The notes under the pieces: model-generated
What the model was told of the DNA's origin: nothing
Seen by the model: the letters and a program-made list of their open reading frames with translations, nothing else
Database searches by the model: none
Shown here: one piece after another, positions 33,612 to 40,864 of the stretch
Layout: each line of letters begins with the position of its first letter
Numbering within the stretch: position 1 is the stretch's first letter
Assembly (NCBI GenBank): GCA_902793375.1
Contig: CADBDE010000003.1
Location: 94,039 to 139,593 of the forward strand
DNA from: an uncultured Erysipelotrichaceae bacterium
GTDB taxonomy: Bacteria > Bacillota_I > Bacilli_A > RF39 > UBA660
Length of the DNA stretch: 45,555 nt
Direction of reading: 5' to 3'
Translations under genes and position numbers: made by a program

Positions 33612-33653
33612 AACAAAATGAGATTAGTCTCACGACTAATCTCTTCAGGGGGA
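33612..33653. repeat. 42-bp hairpin repeat, copy 2
   Basis: It is the same as 28745-28786 except for T instead of G in the stem, which makes GAGATTAGTC/GACTAATCTC a perfect 10-bp hairpin with loop TCAC (GTGA on the other strand). It is preceded by ACCCCTTAAAA, able to pair with the terminal TTCAGGGGG. The two copies, in direct orientation, enclose the ABC module and its regulator. Confidence 0.8.
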
Positions 33654-33818
33654 AATATAATTATCAGTCTGTAACGATACAAATTAATCTAAAAGTCTTA
33701 TATTTAAATGATTTGCTATTTTACTAAATATATTATAATATACTAAAAATCATGTCATTTTAGACTATTGGTAGTTTAAATGGTAGTTAAATAACAAAAA
33801 GAAAAAAATAACATTGTA

Positions 33819-33864
33819 TTTCCTTTTACGATTATTTGTGTTATAATTTAATCGTGAAAGGAAA
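33819..33864 (+). promoter_or_regulatory. abiE promoter with autoregulatory inverted repeat
   Basis: TTTCCTTTTACGATTA (33819-33834) and TAATCGTGAAAGGAAA (33849-33864) are inverted with 15 of 16 pairs, and the -10 box TATAAT (33842-33847, with TG three bases before it) lies exactly between the arms. AbiEi antitoxins are known to repress their own promoter by binding inverted repeats, so this is the expected operator. The right arm also contains the AAAGGA site of abiEi. Confidence 0.8.
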
Positions 33865-33872
33865 CGATTGAT

Positions 33873-34460
33873 ATGAAATATGAGGAGAAAATTTTAAGCT
33901 TATTTAATAATGGTTATCTTACAACTAAAGATGTTACTAACAATAATATTCCTAAAGTTTATTTAACTAAAATGGTTCGTAATAATATTATTGAAAGAAT
34001 CAGTCGAGGTGTCTATATTAAATCAAATGATATTCCAGATGATATGGTAGTATTACAAAACAAAAGCAAAAATGCTGTTTATTCTAATACTACATCACTA
34101 TTCTTACATGGATTATCTAATAGATTACCAATTAAATATGATATTACAATTAAAAGTGGTTATAATGGATCTTTACAAAATACATCTAATGTTAATTTAT
34201 TCTATGTAAAAAAGGAATTATTAGAATTAGGTGTTATGGATTTCGAACTTGATTCAGGATACTCTATTAGAATTTATGACTTAGAAAGAACTATTTGTGA
34301 TATTATTAAAAATAAAAAGAAACTTGATCAAGAATTAGTTAATAAAGCCATTAGAGAATACTTCTATAGTAAAAAGAAAAATACCATTAAACTATATAAT
34401 TATGCAAAACAATTAAATATCTATGAAAAGGTAAAAAATACATTTGAGGTGTTAAAATGA
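33873..34460 (+). CDS. abiEi: AbiEi family antitoxin / autorepressor
   Basis: The 195-residue protein has an N-terminal winged HTH (about 1-50: ILSLFNNGYLTTKDV, IPKVYLTKMVRNNIIERISRGVYI) followed by the AbiEi C-terminal domain with AVYSNTTSLFLHGLSNRLP, YDITIKSGYN and IRIYDLERTICDII, which is the pattern of the AbiEi_4 antitoxin family. The N-terminal part binds DNA and represses the operon; the C-terminal part neutralises the toxin indirectly. It overlaps abiEii by four bases (ATGA). Type IV toxin-antitoxin systems of this type can abort phage infection. Confidence 0.93.
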   Translation: MKYEEKILSLFNNGYLTTKDVTNNNIPKVYLTKMVRNNIIERISRGVYIKSNDIPDDMVVLQNKSKNAVYSNTTSLFLHGLSNRLPIKYDITIKSGYNGSLQNTSNVNLFYVKKELLELGVMDFELDSGYSIRIYDLERTICDIIKNKKKLDQELVNKAIREYFYSKKKNTIKLYNYAKQLNIYEKVKNTFEVLK

Positions 34461-35293
34461 TTAAAAATAAAGATTCTTTAAAAGCTAAAGTTTCCAATTT
34501 ATCAAAAGCAACAAATATACCAAATAAATATATCATTCAAAATTTCATGTTTGAATCATTACTAAAAAGAATATCATTATCAAATTACAAAGATAAATTC
34601 ATAATTAAAGGCGGATTATTATTATCCAGCATATTTGGAGTAAATCTAAGAAGTACTATGGATTTAGATACAACTATAAAAGGTTTTCCACTTACTAAAG
34701 AAAATTTAGAAAAAGTTATTAATGAAATAATATCTATTGATATTAATGATAATATAAAACTAACATTAGAGAATATTAAGGATATTAGAATAGAAGATGA
34801 GTATTCAGGCTTTAATGTTAATATAAATGCTGAATTTGACGGATTAAAAACTAATTTAATGATTGATGTTACTACAGGTGATGTAATTACATATAGTGAA
34901 GTTGAATTCAATTATAAAACTATATTTGATGATGAAACAATTTCAATAATGAGTTATAACTTTGAAACAATAATTGCTGAAAAATTTGAAACAATCGTAT
35001 CTAGAAATATAGATAATACAAGAATGAAAGACTACTATGACTTATATATGTTTGTAAATCTTAAATGGAATGATATTGATAAAGTTGTTTTAAAAGAAGC
35101 TATTAAAAATACATCTAGAAAAAGAGAAACTGAAAGTTTCATTGAATCAGCAGGTAAATATATAGACATAATTGAGAATGATAATTCAATTAAAGAATTA
35201 TGGAATAGTTATATATCTAATTATGAATATGCTAAAGATATATCATATGATGATGTAATTAAAGCTATAAAAACAATAAATGAAATTTTATAA
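34457..35293 (+). CDS. abiEii: AbiEii family nucleotidyltransferase toxin
   Basis: The 278-residue protein has the AbiEii motifs: KFIIKGGLLLSSIFGV (motif I, GG-L-L, about residues 48-63), RSTMDLDTTIKG (motif II, D-x-D, about 66-77), LMIDVTTGDVIT (motif III, about 134-145) and the conserved Lys/Glu segment ETIIAEKFETIVSR (about 175-188) with RMKDYYDLYMF. Such toxins transfer nucleotides (to tRNA in the studied cases) and stop growth when the antitoxin is lost. Coupled to abiEi by ATGA overlap and ended by a strong terminator. Confidence 0.93.
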   Translation: MIKNKDSLKAKVSNLSKATNIPNKYIIQNFMFESLLKRISLSNYKDKFIIKGGLLLSSIFGVNLRSTMDLDTTIKGFPLTKENLEKVINEIISIDINDNIKLTLENIKDIRIEDEYSGFNVNINAEFDGLKTNLMIDVTTGDVITYSEVEFNYKTIFDDETISIMSYNFETIIAEKFETIVSRNIDNTRMKDYYDLYMFVNLKWNDIDKVVLKEAIKNTSRKRETESFIESAGKYIDIIENDNSIKELWNSYISNYEYAKDISYDDVIKAIKTINEIL

Positions 35294-35302
35294 AAAATAA
35301 AA

Positions 35303-35334
35303 AGCTTTGTGCCAAGTTGGCGCAAAGTTTTTTT
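35303..35334 (+). terminator. Terminator of the abiE operon
   Basis: CTTTGTGCC and GGCGCAAAG form a 9-bp stem (one G-T pair) over AAGTT, then seven T. Confidence 0.9.
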
Positions 35335-35404
35335 ATGACACTTGTGTCAGTTATGTCACTTTATATGTGATACCCCTCATACTTTTAAGTGTCACAAGTG
35401 ACAT
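35335..35404. repeat. Palindrome array with TGACAC/GTGTCA half-sites
   Basis: TGACACTTGTGTCA, TATGTCAC...GTGATA and GTCACAAGTGAC are three palindromes, and the outer two also pair with each other (ATGaCACTTGTGtCA against ATGtCACTTGTGaCA). It directly follows the abiE terminator and abuts the end of the VanZ-like gene. Layout resembles the array at 28919-28982. Confidence 0.65.
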
Positions 35405-35406
35405 TA

Positions 35407-36765
35407 TTAATCTTTTTCTAATAATTCATATGTAATTTTTAAATTCTCATCAATAATTACTTTATATAAGCATTTTGTTTGCTTTCCAGAATTATCATCT
35501 TTAAATATTACTTCAAGATTAGATGCACCACTATCTTTAGGGATTAAATATAAAGCAATTCTATATTTATAATTATCTACATCAAGAACTGAATTTCTAC
35601 TATCAAATTTAACTTCTAGATTATTTTCATTACCAACAAATGCTTTAAATTCTGGTGAACCACATACATCATTACCACAATTTATATCAATATCAAAATT
35701 TATTTTATTATATTTATCTTCCTCATAGTATGTAACTTTATATTCATCTAATTTTAATTTAATCTTATTAATATCAATATTATACTTAAAATTCTTTGTG
35801 TTAAGTATGTCTTTAACCAAATACTTTTCTTTATCATTTATAATGGCATACACGTTATCACTTTTTATACAAGGAAAATAATAAGTTCTAAAGTCATCCT
35901 CATAAAATTTTTCTAATGCTTCGGCACATGTTTCAGTTTCATCAACAATCTTAATTGTTGGATTCATTTTTTTCATATAATCGTCTACATTTTTATCATA
36001 TAGCTTATTACGAAAAAAGACTAATAATATAGTTGATAATACAACAATAATAAGAAAACTATATATTACAATATAACTTTTTTTAGATATTTTATTTTTT
36101 TCTAATAAAAATATGTTTCTAATTAAATTGTTTACTGATTTTATTCTAATAATTGAATATAGGATTAGTGCTCCAGATAAATTTAAAATTATATCATCAA
36201 TATCAAATCTTCCAGATGAAGTAATTAATTGTAAGAATTCAATTAATAAAATAATTCCTGTTGTAGTAATAGCAAAGTATTTATATTTATTTTGCTTTTT
36301 AAATAATAATGGTAAAAAGAATGCCATAGGCATAAGTGCTACTATATTTCCTATTAAATTAAATAATACATTTCTAGTAGAATACATACTATTAAACTCT
36401 CTAATATATTCACTTATCGTTTTAAATGGTATTAAATTAATATTTTGTTTCATATTTGAAAGATTACTAATATTTATATTAATACCACTTCTTCCCCACA
36501 TTGAATCAAACATTGTTAACGTTAACAATAGTAATAAATAAAGTGCAAAGAAAATATATAAATTAATAATCATAGGTTTATTATCATTTCTATATTTTGA
36601 CATATATCTTCCGCCAAAATATATAAATAAACAATTAACTGACAATAAAATAATTCTTCCATTTTCAGATAATATTATTTTTGAACTAATTTCAAATATA
36701 AAATAGATTCCTAATATAATAATAGATAAAATATAAAAAAATAGAGATTTATTTTTTTCTTTCAT
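35407..36765 (-). CDS. VanZ-like membrane protein with an extra C-terminal outside domain
   Basis: The start is ATG 36765, eight bases after GAGGTT; an upstream GTG overlaps that site. The ~452-residue protein has seven or so membrane helices. Residues about 105-210 match VanZ: NLIPFKTISEYI, RNVLFNLIGNIVALMPMAFFLPLLF, IEFLQLITSSGRFDIDDIILNLSGALILY (quoted in parts). A last helix (about 228-250) is followed by about 200 residues of strand-rich outside domain with CGNDVCGSPEF, which is not part of VanZ. VanZ proteins confer low-level glycopeptide resistance in some hosts; the role here is unknown. It has no clear own terminator and lies 32 bases left of the 36813 regulator stop side, so the two may be one transcript. 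Confidence 0.8.
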   Translation of the reverse strand: MKEKNKSLFFYILSIIILGIYFIFEISSKIILSENGRIILLSVNCLFIYFGGRYMSKYRNDNKPMIINLYIFFALYLLLLLTLTMFDSMWGRSGININISNLSNMKQNINLIPFKTISEYIREFNSMYSTRNVLFNLIGNIVALMPMAFFLPLLFKKQNKYKYFAITTTGIILLIEFLQLITSSGRFDIDDIILNLSGALILYSIIRIKSVNNLIRNIFLLEKNKISKKSYIVIYSFLIIVVLSTILLVFFRNKLYDKNVDDYMKKMNPTIKIVDETETCAEALEKFYEDDFRTYYFPCIKSDNVYAIINDKEKYLVKDILNTKNFKYNIDINKIKLKLDEYKVTYYEEDKYNKINFDIDINCGNDVCGSPEFKAFVGNENNLEVKFDSRNSVLDVDNYKYRIALYLIPKDSGASNLEVIFKDDNSGKQTKCLYKVIIDENLKITYELLEKD

Positions 36766-36812
36766 CAATCTTAACCTCACAATCTTTTAAAATTCAAATA
36801 ACAATATGCACA

Positions 36813-37622
36813 TTATTTCATACTTGCTAAATTTAAATTCATTATTTTTCCTCGCATTATTTTATCAATATAATCAGCTTCATTCCAACAATTCATCTTA
36901 TGGGACTTTGTTAATAATTCCCTTATTTCATTTTCAGTTGCTTTATCAAATTTGCTTAATGGAAGTTCAGTATAATATACTTCTACATTTTCATTTTTTA
37001 GTGTAAAGTTGTGATGACTTGCTTGCAACCAATAATTGTCATTAGCTGATCTACTTACTCCTTGTTTTAGTTCCCAAGCATAAAAGTCTTTATTTTTTCT
37101 TAATAAAGTATAATTAAATATGTATATATCTTTTCCATCAATATTTTTAACAACATGGTGTTCATTCAAAATCGATGTTCCCCTTATACTAAAAGTTAGT
37201 TCTTTGTTGTAGATATTACACATCATCATATAGTTATCAAAAGTTACAGTTTCTTCATACGAATTATAATAATAATTATACATAAAGAATCCTAATAACA
37301 ATATTATAATTATTAAAATACTTATTTTAATCTGTCTTTTTCTATTTTGCTTTAATGAATCTGCTAAGCTTACCATGTTTTTTTCTAGATTTTTAATATA
37401 TTCTTTATCATCAACTTTTTCTCCACTCATTAAATCATTAATTGTTATATCTAGAATTTCACATAATTTAGAAAATAAAGACAAATCTGGTAAACTTCTT
37501 CCATTTTCCCAATGAGAAACTGCTCGATCTGTTACATTTAGTTTATCTGCCAACTCTTGTTGAGTCATATTTTTTTCTTTACGAAGCTTAAGTATAAATT
37601 TACCAATTTTTTCTTGATCCAT
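36813..37622 (-). CDS. Membrane-anchored XRE-type HTH regulator
   Basis: The start is ATG 37622 behind GAGGTGAAAAT. The ~269-residue protein has an N-terminal HTH (about 6-62: FILKLRKEKNMTQQELADKL, VTDRAVSHWENGRSLPDL, LCEILDITINDLMSGE), a coiled cytoplasmic linker, one membrane helix (about 99-116), and about 150 residues outside (FDNYMMMCNIYNKELTFSI, IYIFNYTLLRKNKDFYAWEL). It probably senses outside signals and controls the VanZ-like gene directly downstream (47 bases to its start). Second of three such proteins in 10 kb. Confidence 0.8.
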   Translation of the reverse strand: MDQEKIGKFILKLRKEKNMTQQELADKLNVTDRAVSHWENGRSLPDLSLFSKLCEILDITINDLMSGEKVDDKEYIKNLEKNMVSLADSLKQNRKRQIKISILIIIILLLGFFMYNYYYNSYEETVTFDNYMMMCNIYNKELTFSIRGTSILNEHHVVKNIDGKDIYIFNYTLLRKNKDFYAWELKQGVSRSANDNYWLQASHHNFTLKNENVEVYYTELPLSKFDKATENEIRELLTKSHKMNCWNEADYIDKIMRGKIMNLNLASMK

Positions 37623-37715
37623 ATTTTCACCTCTACATAACAATTATAATATATAAATTATTAATTGTATCCACAGCGTTAGTAGAGTTTTATAAAATCG
37701 TAAAATTACTTAAAA

Positions 37716-37737
37716 AGGAATCGATTTCTCAATTCCT
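37716..37737 (-). terminator. Terminator of the ECF sigma operon
   Basis: AGGAAT and ATTCCT stem with inner GA/TC pairing, 22 bases past the stop at 37759, then TTTTT on the minus strand. Confidence 0.6.
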
Positions 37738-37758
37738 AATATCTTAATAGTCCGATTA

Positions 37759-38670
37759 TCATTTTTCTATAATAGTATTCAATAATTCTTTATCAATATT
37801 TATCAAATTGTAATATTTTGAATTTAATTCAATATTAAAATAGTGTTCTATATTATATTCTATTTTTGCAATACTATTATTATTGTCATCAAATAATTCA
37901 ATATGATAGTTTGGAGATGGTTCAGTTACAGGACCTGTCCATACTTTAGAATTACTAATTGCTGATATAAAATTATTAATATCATTTTCATCGGTTATTG
38001 TTTTGTTTTTATTACCAGTAATAATTATTTTTTTGGTTTTAGTCATAGTATCTTCAATTATATTCGGTAGTTCAAGTGTTCCTTGTTTTTGTAATGTAAA
38101 TGTACCAAAATTATTATCACATTCTAATACTGCGATTAAATCTTTTTCTTTTCCAATTTTACATATTATCTCTTTATTCGAATTATCCGGTGTTAAAACA
38201 ATATCAGCATTTCTAGTAATACTAAAACTACCTCTTATTTCTGAAATAGGTTTTGAATTATCATCGTTTTTGAAAAATGCAAACTTATTTTGTCCTGTAC
38301 CATGAAAGTTAATAAATGAATGGTGATCATATACATATTCACCTTTATCATTTATTTCAGTTAAAGTCCATGCAGATTCAGTATTTTTAATTAATTCTAA
38401 AGTATCTCCACACATACACCCATCACAACATTCAGCTTGAACATGAGTATTAATTTCTCCTCCAATATGGATTCCCAATACTTCTAAATCCCAGCCATCT
38501 TCATATCCTGTAGATGAGTTTTCATTTAACCTATGTATTTTTGTGTATTTATATAATAATGATTTATATTCTACAGATCCACCATCTTTAAATCGTACTA
38601 TAGAAAAGGGAATTAACATTATAATAAGTATTACTGCAACAACAATAATTATTACTTTTTTCTTTTTCAT
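37759..38670 (-). CDS. Membrane-anchored protein of the sigma operon, Cys-rich motif
   Basis: The 303-residue protein has a Lys-rich start, one membrane helix or uncleaved signal (about 6-25), the segment VEYKSLLYKYTKIHRL, common at the start of small exported Bacillota proteins, and the unusual Cys cluster AECCDGCMCGD (about 79-89), which could bind metal or form disulfides. The rest is mostly beta (GSFSITRNADIVLTPD, GTFTLQKQGTLELP), and the C-terminal third has an ENDINNFISAISNSKVWTG segment. ATG 38670 follows GGAGGATAAAG. Last gene of the ECF sigma operon, 42 bases after the lipoprotein gene. Function unknown. Confidence 0.65.
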   Translation of the reverse strand: MKKKKVIIIVVAVILIIMLIPFSIVRFKDGGSVEYKSLLYKYTKIHRLNENSSTGYEDGWDLEVLGIHIGGEINTHVQAECCDGCMCGDTLELIKNTESAWTLTEINDKGEYVYDHHSFINFHGTGQNKFAFFKNDDNSKPISEIRGSFSITRNADIVLTPDNSNKEIICKIGKEKDLIAVLECDNNFGTFTLQKQGTLELPNIIEDTMTKTKKIIITGNKNKTITDENDINNFISAISNSKVWTGPVTEPSPNYHIELFDDNNNSIAKIEYNIEHYFNIELNSKYYNLINIDKELLNTIIEK

Positions 38671-38712
38671 TCTTTATCCTCCAAAACAATTTTACCATAC
38701 ATATATAAACTA

Positions 38713-39429
38713 TTATTTGTTAATTATATATTCAGTTCCATACTCATTATTAATAACTCTATCTTTTTTACTTTCACCATATTGCTGATAAAAGTATAAT
38801 TGATATGTATAAATTAATTCATCAGTATTATAGCGATATGTATAAGTTATATCTTCTTTAAGAAACTCTTCATTTACATTAAATTCTTTTTTTTCTTGTA
38901 TTGTATGCTCCTTAAAATCATTAATAAGATTAATTAACTTTTCTTCATCAGTTTCATAATCCAAATTAACAAAAGATATTTTATCTATAGTATTGTTATT
39001 GACAGTTAAAATTATGCTTTTATTAGTATCAATAACATCTTTGATTTGATAATTAAATTTGATAATTCCATTACCATCATTTACGGCAAACATGTTTACA
39101 ATAATATTCCATTTAACCGGATCAAAATTAGGATATTTTGACTTTATATAGTCAATAACTCTAGCATACTTATCTTTATATTCATTTAACATACCTTTAT
39201 CAATATTTTCAAGCTTAATACCTGAAATATTGATGCTTTCGGTTTTGATTACCATGCTACTGTCGTATTCTTCATTCTCTTCAAGAGAAAAATCAAATTG
39301 TTTCAACTTCAAAACTGTTTTTCCTTCTTTATTTTCTTCTTGTACTTCAGATTGTTGATTCTTTCCACAACCTGTAATAGTTATAAATGAAAGTATTAAT
39401 AACATACTTAAAAAAAGTTTACTCTTCAT
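38713..39429 (-). CDS. Lipoprotein of the sigma operon
   Basis: The 238-residue protein has a clear lipoprotein signal ending FITITGCGKN (Cys21). The mature part is charged and strand-rich, with NWIIV-like core segments (WNIIVNMFAVNDGNGIIKFNYQIKDVI in parts), ILTVNNNTIDKISFVNLDY and YTYRYNTDELIYTYQLYF. No family recognised. ATG 39429 is preceded by AGAGGTAAAAT. It is 16 bases downstream of the anti-sigma-like gene, and could be the surface sensor or a target of the sigma factor. Confidence 0.75.
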   Translation of the reverse strand: MKSKLFLSMLLILSFITITGCGKNQQSEVQEENKEGKTVLKLKQFDFSLEENEEYDSSMVIKTESINISGIKLENIDKGMLNEYKDKYARVIDYIKSKYPNFDPVKWNIIVNMFAVNDGNGIIKFNYQIKDVIDTNKSIILTVNNNTIDKISFVNLDYETDEEKLINLINDFKEHTIQEKKEFNVNEEFLKEDITYTYRYNTDELIYTYQLYFYQQYGESKKDRVINNEYGTEYIINK

Positions 39430-39445
39430 ATTTTACCTCTACGAT

Positions 39446-40189
39446 TTATTTAATAATTGATGATAATAAATTAACAAATTCTTCTTCTGTTATATCATAA
39501 GATTCTATATCAAAATTATATCCTTTATATGAAAAAATAGAGATAAAACTATTTTGATTTTTAATTATCAACACTTCATGTCCATTAATTACTGATTTAG
39601 GATAGCTCAATACATAATCACTAGGACATCTAAGTGGCTTATACTTATCCGATAATGAAATTATAATTATTCGATTATTACTAGTATTTCTATAATAAAA
39701 ATTATAGTTATTTAAAATATCATATTCATTCGAATTAGGATCACTTTTTACCCAAACTGTATCAGCATTACCATTATTGTCAAAATCTTTTGGAATTTCT
39801 AAATCTGAAAGTATTCCAAAATAAGGTATGCAAATACCATTTTTTATTTTTCCATCAACATCATTTGACGATGTAGTATTTTTACCACTATATTCATTAA
39901 TAATTATATTATTGTTCTCATTATTATTAAATTCATCAAAATCATCTTCATTTTGATCGACTGATGAAGTATTCATATTATTGTCATGTTTTAATGATTT
40001 AGTCCTATTATCCACATTAATAGTAATAGAAAATATAGTGATAACAATAATAAATAATAATGGGACAAATACATATTTATAATATGTTTTAGATGAATTA
40101 TTATCAATTTTATCAATTATTTTGTCATAATTATTCTTTTTATCAAAATCTTTTTTTATAGTCGTTTTCATTTTTTCTTTATTATTCAT
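39446..40189 (-). CDS. Putative membrane anti-sigma factor
   Basis: The start is ATG 40189, one base after the sigma gene stop, with AAAGGAGTG in the end of that gene. The ~247-residue protein has a basic cytoplasmic N-terminus of about 40 residues (KTTIKKDFDKKNNYDKIIDKI), one membrane helix (about 43-62), a long Asn/Asp-rich linker and an outside domain (about 115-247: ICIPYFGILSDLEIPKDF, IIIISLSDKYKPL, GHEVLIIKNQNSFIS). Position and topology are those of an anti-sigma factor; the canonical zinc-binding HxxxCxxC is not present. Function is inferred from operon position. Confidence 0.65.
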   Translation of the reverse strand: MNNKEKMKTTIKKDFDKKNNYDKIIDKIDNNSSKTYYKYVFVPLLFIIVITIFSITINVDNRTKSLKHDNNMNTSSVDQNEDDFDEFNNNENNNIIINEYSGKNTTSSNDVDGKIKNGICIPYFGILSDLEIPKDFDNNGNADTVWVKSDPNSNEYDILNNYNFYYRNTSNNRIIIISLSDKYKPLRCPSDYVLSYPKSVINGHEVLIIKNQNSFISIFSYKGYNFDIESYDITEEEFVNLLSSIIK

Positions 40190-40190
40190 A

Positions 40191-40739
40191 TTAATTACAC
40201 TCCTTTCCAAAAAGTGAGCACAATTCTTTTAGTGTTCTATATATAATATTTTTTACATATGATTCACTAACATCTAAATCTTTAGATATTTCTTTAATAG
40301 TTAATTCAAGGACATAATATAAATAAAAAATTTTTGGTATATTTTGATTCTTCTTGTTTTTAATATAATTCCATATGTTATCCCATTCGTCTTTTTCTAT
40401 TATTAATGATTCAATGTTAATACTATCACCAATATTTTCTATTGAATCATTTTCATTTTCGTTATTATCAGTATTAAATAAAGAAATAGTTTTAATCTTT
40501 TGAATTAATTTATAGTGTTTTTTTATTTTATTATTAGCTATACCTATTAAAAAACTTTTTATATTAGAATCACTTATTTCTTTTTTGTTAAGTATTTTCC
40601 AAAACTCAAAATAAACTTCTTGTACTATATCATTGGCATCATTTACATTATGACATTTTATTATTACATACTTTAAAAGATCAGAATAAGTTTTATCATA
40701 TATACTATTAAATTTCTTTAGGTTTTGTTGACTAGCCAT
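40191..40739 (-). CDS. ECF-type RNA polymerase sigma factor
   Basis: The start is ATG 40739, because AGGTGA lies 5 bases before it, although GTG/ATG codons exist just upstream. The 182-residue protein has sigma2 (about 10-78: YSDLLKYVIIKCHNVNDANDIVQEVYFEFWKIL, cited in parts, and IKSFLIGIANNKIKKHYK) and sigma4 (about 128-180: IFYLYYVLELTIKEISKDLDVSESYVKNIIYRTLKEL, HTH within). NDANDIVQEVY is the usual region 2.2 motif. First gene of an operon with anti-sigma-like protein, lipoprotein and Cys-motif membrane protein. Likely redirects transcription in response to envelope stress. Confidence 0.9.
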   Translation of the reverse strand: MASQQNLKKFNSIYDKTYSDLLKYVIIKCHNVNDANDIVQEVYFEFWKILNKKEISDSNIKSFLIGIANNKIKKHYKLIQKIKTISLFNTDNNENENDSIENIGDSINIESLIIEKDEWDNIWNYIKNKKNQNIPKIFYLYYVLELTIKEISKDLDVSESYVKNIIYRTLKELCSLFGKECN

Positions 40740-40810
40740 TTTCATCACCTACATAATAATAATTCTCTTTTTTTAGAAAAAAGTTTCATTTTCAATGATA
40801 TTTTAACATA

Positions 40811-40837
40811 AAAAGGAAAGATTTTTTCTTTCCTTTC
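40811..40837 (-). terminator. Terminator of the 40865 regulator gene
   Basis: AAAGGAAAG and CTTTCCTTT form a perfect 9-bp stem over a T-rich loop, with TTTTTATG following on the minus strand. Confidence 0.65.
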
Positions 40838-40864
40838 TAATCAGCTTTAAAACATTCAATCAAA

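Noticed and set aside
28745-33653. CRISPR array
   Set aside because: Only two copies of the 42-mer, 4.9 kb apart, with genes between; no spacer-sized repeats and no cas genes.
36113-36541. 142-codon plus-strand frame inside the VanZ-like gene
   Set aside because: Antisense shadow of the membrane-helix-rich VanZ region; no start signals.
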